Shown in pieces: positions 42,237 through 51,397 of a DNA stretch of 54,951 nt. The position numbers and the translations under genes are program-made. This DNA is from Oscillospiraceae bacterium (GTDB lineage: Bacteria; Bacillota; Clostridia; Oscillospirales; Acutalibacteraceae): positions 1 to 54,951 of the forward strand of contig JAQXVY010000039.1 of assembly GCA_029225165.1 (NCBI GenBank), given 5' to 3'. The notes beneath the pieces were generated by a model. It was given only the letters and a program-made list of their open reading frames with translations. It ran no database searches and had not been told where the DNA came from. Each line of letters opens with the position of its first letter. Position 1 is the stretch's first letter.

Positions 42237-42396
42237 GGGAAACACTGATTAAATCATTTGCACATATTGTGCCGTCAGATTTTTTGTCGGTTTGTTCAAA
42301 AAAACGCAGGAATACTGACGTATGGCGAGTATTTTTTGGGCAAACCGGCGGAAAATATGCAAACAAGATGTGTAAAGTGATTTATTCAGTGTTTCC
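42237..42396 (+). mobile_element. GGAAAC hairpin element, copy 5 (plus orientation, 160 bp)
   Basis: Flanked by a perfect CTTG duplication (42233-42236 and 42397-42400). The outer stem is CGGTTTG/CAAACCG, a compensated variant of CGGTATG/CATACCG in copy 1. It interrupts a terminator, which shows that it inserted as a unit. Confidence 0.92.
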
Positions 42397-42554
42397 CTTG
42401 TTTTTTGGTGCAGTTTTGGTGCAACAGGGGATTTTGAAGATGTTTTTGCTTGATAAAACACCATATTGCAATCAATTTCTTAATATGCTAAAATAAATTC
42501 AAACAAATATATTATTCTTGTGTGTGTGAATTTATTAATTAAGATGGTGAGCGA

Positions 42555-42845
42555 GTGGACATCCGAGAGCAAGTAACAGATGTCATTGTAAATAAAGGTG
42601 GCATTGCAAAATCTGCTGACTTTGTCGCAGTCGGAATAAAAGCGGTCGATGTTGTAAATCTGTGCAACGCCGGCTTTCTTAATCGTGTGCGTCACGGTTA
42701 TTATGAACTTGCTGAAAGAAGTGTGGTTTCCGAGGAACAGCTGCTTGCAACCCTACTTATTAATGTTTTTTATGGATATACTTTGATATACTTTAATTCG
42801 AAATTTCTGTATAGCTGTTTTGGCTGTTATTGCAGTAATCAATAG
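42555..42845 (+). pseudogene. Truncated AbiEi-antitoxin-like gene
   Basis: The first 67 residues from GTG 42555 (IREQVTDVIVNKGGIAKSAD, then NAGFLNRVRHGYYELAE and SEEQLLATLL) match the N-terminal winged-helix domain of AbiEi-type antitoxins of type IV systems. After about 42756 the frame continues with unrelated residues to a stop at 42845, so the body of the protein is missing. No AbiEii nucleotidyltransferase toxin follows. It is a decayed remnant, though the short DNA-binding part could still be made. Confidence 0.65.
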
Positions 42846-42904
42846 AAAAAAGATTATGTCATTGTTGAAAAAATCACAAAGATGATATTACTGGGAGGTT
42901 AGAG

Positions 42905-43990
42905 ATGAAAAAAGTTCTTGTTTTAGGCGGAACCGGAGCAATGGGAGTTCCTTTGGTAAAAAAGCTCTCAAGTCTTGGCTTTGATGTGGATGTTACAAGT
43001 AGAAAAAACAGAGAATCAACTTGTTCAAACGTTCATTATATAAAGGGTAACGCACATGATTATTCTTTTATTAAGGAACTTTTAAAAATCAGGTATGATA
43101 TAATTGTTGATTTTATGTCATATAAAACAGATGAGTTTAAACTATATTACAATTTGTTGTGTGAATCAGCGAAACAATATATTTTTATAAGTTCATGTCG
43201 AGTTTATGCTGAATGTGATGACCTTATAAATGAAGACTCTCCTCGTTTATTGGATGTTACTCAAGATCAGGAATTTTTAAAGACAGATGAGTATTCTTTG
43301 ACAAAAGCTCGACAGGAAAATATTCTTATAGAATCTGATTATGATAATTGGACTATAATAAGACCAACTATTACCTATAGCAATACCAGATTGCAACTGG
43401 GAGTACTTGAAAAAGAATATTGGTTATATCGTGCGTTACATGGCAGAAGTATTGTTTTTTCAAAGGACATTTTAAATAAAATAACTACAATGACTACAGC
43501 CGATGATGTTGTGGATGGAATCGTTGCTATTATTGGTGAAAAGAATGCATTTAGAGAAGTATTTCATATCACGTCAGAGGAATTTTATACTTGGAAAGAA
43601 ATATTGGATATATATCTTAGAACAATCGAGGAAAATACAGGAAAAAAATGCAAGGTTGTATTAACTGAAAAAGCGGTAAGCTTAAAAAATCCTGTTCAAA
43701 AATATCAAATTATATATTGCCGCTATTATAATCGAAGATTTGATAATTCGAAAATCGGAAAATATATAAATGTAAATGCTTTTAGAAGCCCAAAAGAAGG
43801 GTTACAAGAATCATTGACCGGCTTTTTAGAAAATCCGCAGTTTGGACATATAGACTGGAAACTGGAGGCTTGGAATGATATAGCAGCAAAGGAGAGAACA
43901 CCGTTAAAAGAAATACCCGGTAAAAGAAATAAATTAAGATATCTTGGATATCGTTATAATATTAAACCTATCATATATTTTTGGGGATAA
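42905..43990 (+). CDS. NAD(P)-dependent epimerase/reductase-like protein (extended SDR)
   Basis: A 361-residue Rossmann-fold protein with the dinucleotide motif VLGGTGAMG at the N-terminus. Further features are FISSCRVYAECDDL, the position of the catalytic Tyr in DEYSLTKARQENI (YxxxK is present as YSLTK), and a C-terminal substrate domain. This is the NAD-dependent epimerase/dehydratase superfamily, which usually acts on nucleotide sugars. The C-terminal tail RKLRYLGYRYNIKPIIYFWG is unusually basic and aromatic. The start follows GGGAGGTTAG. No sugar pathway genes are adjacent, so the substrate is unknown. Confidence 0.75.
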   Translation: MKKVLVLGGTGAMGVPLVKKLSSLGFDVDVTSRKNRESTCSNVHYIKGNAHDYSFIKELLKIRYDIIVDFMSYKTDEFKLYYNLLCESAKQYIFISSCRVYAECDDLINEDSPRLLDVTQDQEFLKTDEYSLTKARQENILIESDYDNWTIIRPTITYSNTRLQLGVLEKEYWLYRALHGRSIVFSKDILNKITTMTTADDVVDGIVAIIGEKNAFREVFHITSEEFYTWKEILDIYLRTIEENTGKKCKVVLTEKAVSLKNPVQKYQIIYCRYYNRRFDNSKIGKYINVNAFRSPKEGLQESLTGFLENPQFGHIDWKLEAWNDIAAKERTPLKEIPGKRNKLRYLGYRYNIKPIIYFWG

Positions 43991-44041
43991 ACGATATATA
44001 AAGCGTTAATACAATAGGAAAGTGTGAATATATGAATTTAG

Positions 44042-44213
44042 GGAAATACTGATTAAATCACATCTGAAGATTGTTTGCACATCTTGCTTGCATATTTTCC
44101 GCCAAATTGCCCAAAAAATCCTCGTGATGCGTCAGCATTACTGCGGTTTATTTGTCCAATCTGACGAAAAATCTGACGGCGCAATATGCACAAACGATTT
44201 AATCAGTGTTTCC
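44042..44213 (-). mobile_element. GGAAAC hairpin element, copy 6 (minus orientation, 172 bp)
   Basis: Terminal repeats GGAAATACTGATTAAATCA and GATTTAATCAGTGTTTCC are flanked by a perfect TTAG duplication (44038-44041 and 44214-44217). The extra length compared with copies 1-3 lies near the left end, the same end (in element orientation) as the extra bases of copy 4. Confidence 0.9.
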
Positions 44214-44766
44214 TTAGTTTTAAGAGGTTTGTATTATAATAAACTATGTGCTTCTAGTATTTTAGCAATACTATTTTGCTCAACATAAACGCTCATTTTG
44301 TTTTAACATTTTTTATAGTTATAAATGCTAAACTGAAAATGCACAAAATCGCCAACTCAAAATGTACAATTCTGGCACAGTGAAAAGTAATATCCATAAT
44401 CAAAAAAGTCTTAACAAAAAGATACTCAAAATATTTATCGGCTAATTTATTGTATTTCTTTAATTTAGCCGAAATTTTGTTTACTGTTATTTAGCTACAG
44501 ATACCATAAAAGCATAATAATTATACTCATTAGATGGGGAGTATGGAATATATCAGCCGTCATATGAAAAACCGAATTTTGGGAATGTGCAAGTCTTACT
44601 CTGCTATAATCACAAATAGTTTATAAAAACCAAAAAAATAAGAAATGTTTTTGTAAAAAATGTTGAAAATACAAAAATAAAGTGGTAATATTTTTCTATA
44701 ATATTTCCAATAATGTTTATATCTTAAGTTTATATTCATTGGAAATTAATTATGAGGAGGATTTTT
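44214..44766. other. Gene-free interval before the LRR protein gene
   Basis: No convincing ORF. The stretch 44326-44385 contains AAAATGCACAAAATCG and AAAATGTACAATTC. These resemble the repeated terminal boxes of IS21-like elements, so a decayed end is possible but unproven. GAGGAGG at 44754-44760 is the ribosome binding site of the next gene. Confidence 0.35.
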
Positions 44767-47700
44767 ATGAGAGCAAAAAGATTTATCAGCGTCATTTTAT
44801 CTATATTGATAGTCTGTTCCTCGTTTGCAGGACTGACTGTTTTTGCGGATGAAGCTAATGAAAACGAAAGAACAAAAGATGTGGCGCCTGTGGGTGCTGA
44901 TGTTTCAGACAAGTACAGCGTTGCAACATCAGATGAGGCGGTGCAAGACCAGAGTGGCACAACAGGTGACTGTACATGGACATATGTAGCATCTACCCAA
45001 ACCTTGACTATTTCGGGTAATGGTAAAACGGGAGATTATTATTGGTACGATGAATGCCCATGGTACGATTTTAGTAAAAGTATTAAAGAGATTGTAATTG
45101 AAAATGGCGTAACAAGCATTGGAGAGTATACATTTTACGGTTGCACAAACTTAACCAGTGTAACAATTCCAGACAGTGTAACAAGCATTGGTTATAGAGC
45201 ATTTTATGATTGCACAAGCTTAACCAATATAACAATCCCCGACAGCGTAACATGCATTGAAGAAAGTGCATTTTCCTGTTGCGATAGCTTAATAAAAATA
45301 GAAGTTAATGAAAATAATCAAGCGTATTCTTCATTAAATGGTGATTTATACGATAAAACACAAATAAAACTTATACAATACGCAATAGGAAAAAAAGATA
45401 AATCTTTTACAATACCAAATAGTGTAACCAATATAGGAAAGTATGCTTGTTATGGTTGCACAGGTTTGACCAGTGTAGCAATAGGTAACAGTGTGACAGA
45501 TATAGGTTATAGTGCATTTAGTTATTGCACAGGGCTTGAAACCGTAAATATCGGAGGAAGTATTAATTTAATTCCAGATTATGCATTTAGCGGTTGTACA
45601 GCCTTAACCAGTGTTACAATACCTAATAATGTGACAAGTATTAGAAGTTATGCGTTTTCTGGCTGCTCAAGTTTATCCGACATAATAATCCCCGACAGTG
45701 TAACAAGCATTGGTACAGGGGCATTTCGTGATTGCACATGCCTAACAAGCATAAAAATCCCCGACAGCGTAAAAAGCATTGGATATGGTTTGTTTTATTC
45801 TTGCATAAGCTTAAACTCGGTAATAATCCCTAATAAAGTGGAAGGTATTGGAGAGTGGGCATTTGGATATTGCACAAGCCTAACCGATGTAACAATCCCT
45901 GACAGTGTAATAAACATTGGAGATTATTCATTTTCCTATTGCACAAGCTTAACCGATGTAACAATCCCTGACAGTGTAACATACATTGGAGATAAGGCAT
46001 TTTACAATTGCACAAGCTTAAGCGGTGTAACAATCCCAAGCAATGTAGCAAGTATTGGAGATCATGCTTTTGGATATTATTATGATTATGATAATCATAG
46101 TTATAAAAAAATTGAGGGCTTCACTATTTATGGATATAATGATACATTAGCAGAGGAATATGCAAAGGATAATGGATTTACTTTTGCTTCTTTAGGTGAT
46201 GTTACAGAATTTTCAGGTACAACAGGTGACTGTAAATGGACATGTTATATACCTACTAATACACTTACGGTTTCAGGAAATGGTATGATGAAAGATTATG
46301 AATGGTATAATGAATGTCCATGGTATAACTTTAGAGACAAGATTAATAAAGTTGTTATCGAAAATGGGGTAACAAACATTGGAGCTTGGGCATTTTACGG
46401 TTTCACAAGCCTAACTGATGTAACAATCCCTGACAGTGTAACAAGCATTGGAGATTTTGCATTTAGTAGTTGTACAAGCTTAACCGGTGTAACGATTCCT
46501 AACAGTGTAACAAGCATTGGAGATTCTGCATTTAGTGGTTGTAAATGCTTAACAAAAATAGAAGTTGATGAAAACAATAAAACTTATTCTTCTTTAAACG
46601 GTAATTTGTATGATAAATCACAAACGGAACTCATACAATATGCTGTCGGTAAAGAAGATATATCATTTAAAATCCCCGATAGCGTAACAAGCATTGGAAA
46701 TTGGGCATTTTCCCATTGCACAAGCTTAACCGGTGTAACAATAGGTGACAGTGTAACAAGCATTGGAAAGGGTGCATTTGACGGTTGTACAAGCTTAACT
46801 AGTATAACAATCTCCGACAGTGTAACAATCATTAAAGATTATGCATTTTGCGAATGCACAAGCTTAACCGATGTAACAATCCCTGACAGTGTAACAAGCA
46901 TTGAGTATCGTGCATTTGACGGTTGTACAAGCTTAACCAGTGTAACAATTCCAAGCAATGTAACAAGTATTGGAAATCGTGCTTTTGGATATTATGAAGA
47001 TGATATTTTTAGTTCAGAAAAAGTTGAGGGCTTCACTATTTATGGTTATAATGATACATTAGCAGAAATCTATGCAAAGGACAATGGATTTAGCTTTGTT
47101 TCTTTAGGTGATGTTACGGAATTTTCTGGCGTAACAGGTGACTGTATATGGACATACTATGTATCTACTAATACCCTTGCAGTTTCAGGAAAGGGTAAGA
47201 TGACAGATTATGAATGGGAGGGTGAATGCCCTTGGTATAAATTTAATGACAAGATTAAAAAAGTTGTTATCGAAAACGGGGTATCAAACATTGGAAATTA
47301 TGCATTTTCTGATTGTACAAGCTTAACTGGTGTAACAATAGGTGACAGCGTAACAAGAATTGGAAATCAAGCATTTTTATGTTGCACAAGCTTAACCGGA
47401 GTTTACATCACCGACATTGCAAATTGGTGTGAAATTAGTTTCTCAAGTTATTCTTCAAATCCTCTTGGGTATGCTGGAAAATTATATCTTAATAATGAAT
47501 TAGTTACAGATGTAACGATTTCTGACGGTGTAAAATATATTGAGAATTATTCTTTTGAAGGTTGCACAAGCTTAACCAGTGTAACAATCCCCGAGAGTGT
47601 AACAAGCATTGAGTTCAGTGCATTTTCTGGTTGTACAGGCTTGACGAATGTAACATTTTCTAACAGCGTGATATGTATTGATGAAGATGCATTTTTGGAT

Positions 47701-49398
47701 TGTACAAGCTTAACCAGTGTAACAATTCCTGATACTGTAACAGACATTGGAGATTATGCTTTTGGGTATTATTATGATGGAATTGATAAAGAAAAAGTTA
47801 AGGACTTTACCATTTATGGTTACAAGGGTACATCTGCAGAGGCATATGCAAACGACAATGAGTTTAATTTTGTTTCCTTAGGTATTGCAAAAAGCGAACA
47901 AACAATTACCGGTGTTGAATCAAAGTATGATGTTACATATGGCGACAAGCCATTTAATCTTAACGCAAAGGCAGAAACAGCACTTTCTTATGTAAGTGAC
48001 AACACATCTGTTGCAGAAGTTTCATCTGACGGTATAGTAACAATCAAGGGCGCAGGAAAAGCAACAATAACAATCACAGCAGAGGAAACGGCTAGTTATA
48101 AATCTGCAACTACATCGGTAGAAATTACTGTAAACAAGGCAAGTCAAGAGGTTAGTGTTGATAAGTTGGATTACAAATTAACATACGGTGCTAAGTCGTT
48201 TAACCTTAATGCAAAAGCAGAAACAGAGCTTTCATACATAAGTGACAACACAAGTGTTGCAGACGTTTCAGCAGATGGCACAGTAACAATTAAGGGCGCA
48301 GGAACAGCAACAATTACAATTACAGCAGAGGAAACAGCTAATTACAACTCTGCAACTGCAACAGTAGAAATCACAGTAGGTAAGGCAAGTCAAGAGGTAA
48401 CAGGCTTTGAGTCAAAGTATGATGTTACATTCGGTGACAAACCGTTCAACCTAAACGCAAAGGCAGAAACATCACTTTCCTATACAAGTGACAACACAAG
48501 TGTTGCTGAAGTGTCAGCAGATGGTACTGTAACAATCAAGGGTGCAGGAAAAGCAACAATCACAATCACAGCAGAAGAAACAGCTAATTACAACTCTGCA
48601 ACTGCAACGGTAGAAATTACTGTAAACAAAGTAGGTCAAGAGGTTAGTGTTGATAAGCAGAATTACAAATTAACCTATGGTGCAAAATCATTCAGCCTTA
48701 ACGCAAAGGCAGAAACAACACTTTCTTATGTAAGCAGTAATCCAAAGGTTGCTTATGTATCAGCTGACGGCACAGTTACAATCAAGGGCGCTGGAACTGC
48801 AACAATTACTATTACTGCAGAGGAAGCAGGAAATTACACTTCCGCTACTGCAACAGTAAAAATTACAGTTGCCAAAGCAACACAGAGGGTAACAGGCGTA
48901 AAATCACAGTATGTTACCTCAGCAGGAAAGTCCTTTAACCTTAACGCAAAGGCAAAGTCAAAGCTGACCTATACAAGCAGTAACAAGAATGTTGCTGTGG
49001 TATCCTCAACAGGTAAAGTTACTGTAAAGGCCGGCGGATATGCCTATATCACCGTTAAGGCAAGTGAAAACGGAAATTACAAGTCTGCATATGTAAAGAC
49101 AAAGATTATTTCCGTTCCAAGGGACTTTACATCAAAGGATGTTTCCAAGGTGAAGAAAACAGGCAAAACAACAGCCAAAATCACTTGGAAATCCCTTGCC
49201 GGTGCAACCGGTTATACAGTACAGCTTGCAACAAATAAAACCTTTAAAGGCGCAAAGACTGTGAAGAACAGTAAAAACACAGCCAATTTCACAAACCTTA
49301 AAAAGGGCAAAACCTACTATGTAAGAATAAATGCCTACACAAAAGTTTCCGGCAAAAATTATTCTAACAAGTGGTACATAGTAAAATTTAAAATGTAA
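44767..49398 (+). CDS. Giant BspA-like LRR surface protein with Ig-like repeats and Fn3-like end
   Basis: A 1543-residue exported protein. ATG 44767 follows GAGGAGG and gives a signal peptide (1-27). Three modules, each opening with SGTTGDCTWTY or close variants at about residues 63, 482 and 786, carry LRR_5 (BspA-type) repeats of the type SLTSVTIPDSVTSIGDYAF. Each closes with a FTIYGYNDTLAEEYAKDNGF-like unit. Five Ig-like repeats of exactly 82 residues follow (about 1045-1454), then an Fn3-like domain. BspA proteins mediate adhesion and binding to host or other cells, or to polysaccharide. No sortase motif, dockerin or wall-binding repeat is seen, so surface attachment is unclear. Confidence 0.88.
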   Translation: MRAKRFISVILSILIVCSSFAGLTVFADEANENERTKDVAPVGADVSDKYSVATSDEAVQDQSGTTGDCTWTYVASTQTLTISGNGKTGDYYWYDECPWYDFSKSIKEIVIENGVTSIGEYTFYGCTNLTSVTIPDSVTSIGYRAFYDCTSLTNITIPDSVTCIEESAFSCCDSLIKIEVNENNQAYSSLNGDLYDKTQIKLIQYAIGKKDKSFTIPNSVTNIGKYACYGCTGLTSVAIGNSVTDIGYSAFSYCTGLETVNIGGSINLIPDYAFSGCTALTSVTIPNNVTSIRSYAFSGCSSLSDIIIPDSVTSIGTGAFRDCTCLTSIKIPDSVKSIGYGLFYSCISLNSVIIPNKVEGIGEWAFGYCTSLTDVTIPDSVINIGDYSFSYCTSLTDVTIPDSVTYIGDKAFYNCTSLSGVTIPSNVASIGDHAFGYYYDYDNHSYKKIEGFTIYGYNDTLAEEYAKDNGFTFASLGDVTEFSGTTGDCKWTCYIPTNTLTVSGNGMMKDYEWYNECPWYNFRDKINKVVIENGVTNIGAWAFYGFTSLTDVTIPDSVTSIGDFAFSSCTSLTGVTIPNSVTSIGDSAFSGCKCLTKIEVDENNKTYSSLNGNLYDKSQTELIQYAVGKEDISFKIPDSVTSIGNWAFSHCTSLTGVTIGDSVTSIGKGAFDGCTSLTSITISDSVTIIKDYAFCECTSLTDVTIPDSVTSIEYRAFDGCTSLTSVTIPSNVTSIGNRAFGYYEDDIFSSEKVEGFTIYGYNDTLAEIYAKDNGFSFVSLGDVTEFSGVTGDCIWTYYVSTNTLAVSGKGKMTDYEWEGECPWYKFNDKIKKVVIENGVSNIGNYAFSDCTSLTGVTIGDSVTRIGNQAFLCCTSLTGVYITDIANWCEISFSSYSSNPLGYAGKLYLNNELVTDVTISDGVKYIENYSFEGCTSLTSVTIPESVTSIEFSAFSGCTGLTNVTFSNSVICIDEDAFLDCTSLTSVTIPDTVTDIGDYAFGYYYDGIDKEKVKDFTIYGYKGTSAEAYANDNEFNFVSLGIAKSEQTITGVESKYDVTYGDKPFNLNAKAETALSYVSDNTSVAEVSSDGIVTIKGAGKATITITAEETASYKSATTSVEITVNKASQEVSVDKLDYKLTYGAKSFNLNAKAETELSYISDNTSVADVSADGTVTIKGAGTATITITAEETANYNSATATVEITVGKASQEVTGFESKYDVTFGDKPFNLNAKAETSLSYTSDNTSVAEVSADGTVTIKGAGKATITITAEETANYNSATATVEITVNKVGQEVSVDKQNYKLTYGAKSFSLNAKAETTLSYVSSNPKVAYVSADGTVTIKGAGTATITITAEEAGNYTSATATVKITVAKATQRVTGVKSQYVTSAGKSFNLNAKAKSKLTYTSSNKNVAVVSSTGKVTVKAGGYAYITVKASENGNYKSAYVKTKIISVPRDFTSKDVSKVKKTGKTTAKITWKSLAGATGYTVQLATNKTFKGAKTVKNSKNTANFTNLKKGKTYYVRINAYTKVSGKNYSNKWYIVKFKM
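44953..47880 (+). repeat. LRR-coding tandem repeats in three modules
   Basis: Repeats of about 69 bases encode 23-residue BspA-type leucine-rich units such as CTSLTSVTIPDSVTSIG. They are grouped into three modules beginning near 44953, 46210 and 47122, which have unequal copy numbers. The repeats are long, coding and spacerless, so this is not a CRISPR array. Confidence 0.85.
47899..49128 (+). repeat. Five 246-bp repeats encoding Ig-like domains with a two-unit period
   Basis: Units begin at 47899, 48145, 48391, 48637 and 48883, each exactly 246 bases. Units 1 and 3 share the start GxESKYDVTxGDKPF, and units 2 and 4 share SVDKxxYKLTYGAKSF. A two-domain block of 492 bases therefore appears to have been duplicated. 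Unit 5 is the most divergent. Confidence 0.88.
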
Positions 49399-49415
49399 TA
49401 TGTTCTAAAAACATT

Positions 49416-49469
49416 TACCGACCTCCATATGGTTAGTTTAATTCTAATCTTGGAGGTCGGTATTTTTTT
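49416..49469 (+). terminator. Terminator after the LRR gene
   Basis: Perfect twelve-base arms TACCGACCTCCA and TGGAGGTCGGTA with a 23-base loop are followed by seven T. Confidence 0.8.
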
Positions 49470-49541
49470 GCTAAGAACTTGTAAAAAAAAGTGTGCAAGC
49501 CCAAAAAACCTACACACTTTTCTTATCTCTATCAACTTTAA

Positions 49542-49645
49542 GGAAACAATGATTAAATTATTCACACATCTCGTTTGCATATTTTTCAACCGTTTGCCTA
49601 AAAATCCGACAGCACAATATTTGGAATGTTTTAGTCAGTGTTTCC
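49542..49645 (-). mobile_element. GGAAAC hairpin element, copy 7 (internally deleted, 104 bp)
   Basis: Ends GGAAACAATGATTAAAT and TTTTAGTCAGTGTTTCC. The central part with the inner stem of copies 1-6 is missing. It is almost identical to copy 8, and the following 15 bases ATAGACAAACCGGAA are the same in both. The left flanks differ. Confidence 0.8.
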
Positions 49646-49665
49646 ATAGACAAACCGGAATTTTC

Positions 49666-50430
49666 TTATCTCTTTTTGTATAAAACTAACTCCGGGTTCT
49701 CACCGTTTTTCTCATAGGTGCAGACAAGCAAGAAATCCATATTTGCGGTAATGCCAAAACAACGGTTATCGCCAAACTCACATTCCAGTTGGTTGCCTAA
49801 ATAAGTTGCGTTATCATCAAGGAATTTTACAATTTGACCGTTTGGAAGACGATATTCGAGGTTAATATAACCTCCTACAAGAGCGTTAAGCTTTTCTACC
49901 TTGGGCATTCCCTCAATATGTAAATCATTAAACTCACTTATAAGCTTTTGCTTGAATTCCTCAAACCTTTCAGCACCACCAAGGTATTTATACTGTTTCC
50001 AATAATCAAGTTTTGGCAGCATATCCTTCATATACTCACGAGCCTGTTCAGAAGAGATACGCTCACTTACCATATTCTTCACGCAGACCTCAATTAAATC
50101 GTCCATATTATGATACATATACTCGCCGTCAGCATAACACCACTTGCAATATTCCTCATTAAAATCACCGTTTGGCTCTTTGCTGGTTGTAGTATCTTCA
50201 AGTGGCATTCCACAGCATTGGCAAATAAGCTGTCTTGGCGAGCCAAGAAGTGTATTTATTGAAACATCAAATAGCTTGGATAATAGTTTTAAAGTTTCGG
50301 TATTCGGTGTAGTTTCACCGGTTTCCCAACGAGAAACAGCCTGTCGGGTTACAAACACCTTTTCTGCAAGCTCATCTTGTGACATACCTTTCTTCATTCT
50401 GAGTCCAAGAATAACATCTTTTGTATCCAT
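49666..50430 (-). CDS. XRE-family regulator with zinc-ribbon-like domain
   Basis: A 254-residue protein with an N-terminal XRE helix-turn-helix (RMKKGMSQDELAEKVFVTRQ, WETGETTPNTETLKLLSKLF). A Cys-rich zinc domain follows (CQCCGMPLEDTT and EEYCKWCYADGEYMYHNMDD), then a C-terminal domain of unknown type (LPNGQIVKFLDDNATYLGNQ). This combination occurs in Firmicutes regulators annotated as XRE plus putative zinc ribbon. The start follows GAGGTGATAAAC. It lies with another XRE gene between direct copies of the short hairpin element. Confidence 0.8.
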   Translation of the reverse strand: MDTKDVILGLRMKKGMSQDELAEKVFVTRQAVSRWETGETTPNTETLKLLSKLFDVSINTLLGSPRQLICQCCGMPLEDTTTSKEPNGDFNEEYCKWCYADGEYMYHNMDDLIEVCVKNMVSERISSEQAREYMKDMLPKLDYWKQYKYLGGAERFEEFKQKLISEFNDLHIEGMPKVEKLNALVGGYINLEYRLPNGQIVKFLDDNATYLGNQLECEFGDNRCFGITANMDFLLVCTYEKNGENPELVLYKKR

Positions 50431-50538
50431 ATGTTTATCACCTCATACCAATAATACCGCAAGTAATATGGTTTAACAAGCAACTCTCTGTTGCTGCAAA
50501 TTCCAATTTCACGGAATAATAGAGACTTGCAAATATCG

Positions 50539-51111
50539 TTACAATATCTGATATCCCTTTTTAAACTTATACTTTCCTATGATAAATTTCTTAACATCTA
50601 CTTTATCGGCAAGTTCATTTGTCGTAATAAAGTCTTTTGTTACCTTTACGAAATATTGTTTAGTTCCTTTTTCCGCAAGATAATATGTCGCTGTGTCATT
50701 TACCTGATCGAGCACATCAACAATTCCCGGCTGAATAATAAAATCTAAACACCACTCAAGTTTGCTCATCTTTCTGGTTCTGAACAATGCATATATAGAA
50801 TCCGCCTCGCTGTGCTTCGCAACACATACGGCGTCTTTTTTATTTCTGCATTTACCGGTAACAACAAAATCATCAAGATTAATAGATTCTGTAATTTTGT
50901 TAAAACTAACCATCTCGTCATCATCGAGCAGATAATCAATACTTACATCCAACAACTGTGCAATTGTTTTCAGGTTATTTATATCAGGCATACCCTTATC
51001 TGTTTCCCACTTTGCAATAGCAGACCTTGACACACATATTTTCTCTGCTAACTGCTCCTGTGATAAACCGGCTTCTTTTCTTGCTTCTTTTAATTTTTCC
51101 CCAAATGTCAT
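50539..51111 (-). CDS. XRE-family transcriptional regulator
   Basis: A 190-residue protein with an N-terminal XRE helix-turn-helix (AGLSQEQLAEKICVSRSAIA, WETDKGMPDINNLKTIAQLL). The C-terminal 110-residue domain was not recognised (VVTGKCRNKKDAVCVAKHSE, TYYLAEKGTKQYFVKVTKDF). That domain looks like a PH- or stress-sensing fold and may bind a ligand. The start follows TTAGGAGGT. The gene is on the same strand as the other XRE gene, 108 bases upstream of it. Confidence 0.8.
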   Translation of the reverse strand: MTFGEKLKEARKEAGLSQEQLAEKICVSRSAIAKWETDKGMPDINNLKTIAQLLDVSIDYLLDDDEMVSFNKITESINLDDFVVTGKCRNKKDAVCVAKHSEADSIYALFRTRKMSKLEWCLDFIIQPGIVDVLDQVNDTATYYLAEKGTKQYFVKVTKDFITTNELADKVDVKKFIIGKYKFKKGYQIL

Positions 51112-51257
51112 AATAAAAACCTCCTAAATTATCTCGCCGTCAAGTGGCTTGTTTTGTTTGCGAGGTCATAGTACCACACCTATGTAATAACACACAAGAA
51201 ACGAACTGTGACAACTCCGTTACGCTCCGTAACATCCAGTGTTTATGCGGTTTTTAG

Positions 51258-51361
51258 GGAAATAATGACTAAATTATTCACACATCTCGTTTGCATATTT
51301 TTCAACCGTTTGCCTAAAAATCCGACAGCACAATATTTGGAATGCTTTAGTCAGTGTTTCC
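51258..51361 (-). mobile_element. GGAAAC hairpin element, copy 8 (internally deleted, 104 bp)
   Basis: Differs from copy 7 at three bases only, over 104 bases. The left flank TTAG and right flank ATAG are a near-duplication. Together with copy 7 it brackets the two XRE genes as direct repeats. Confidence 0.8.
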
Positions 51362-51397
51362 ATAGACAAACCGGAAGTTATCTTCCTGTAATCAATC

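Noticed and set aside
44953..47880. Regular short repeats that could be mistaken for a CRISPR array
   Set aside because: They are coding, encode BspA-type leucine-rich repeats in one frame, and have no unique spacers or leader.
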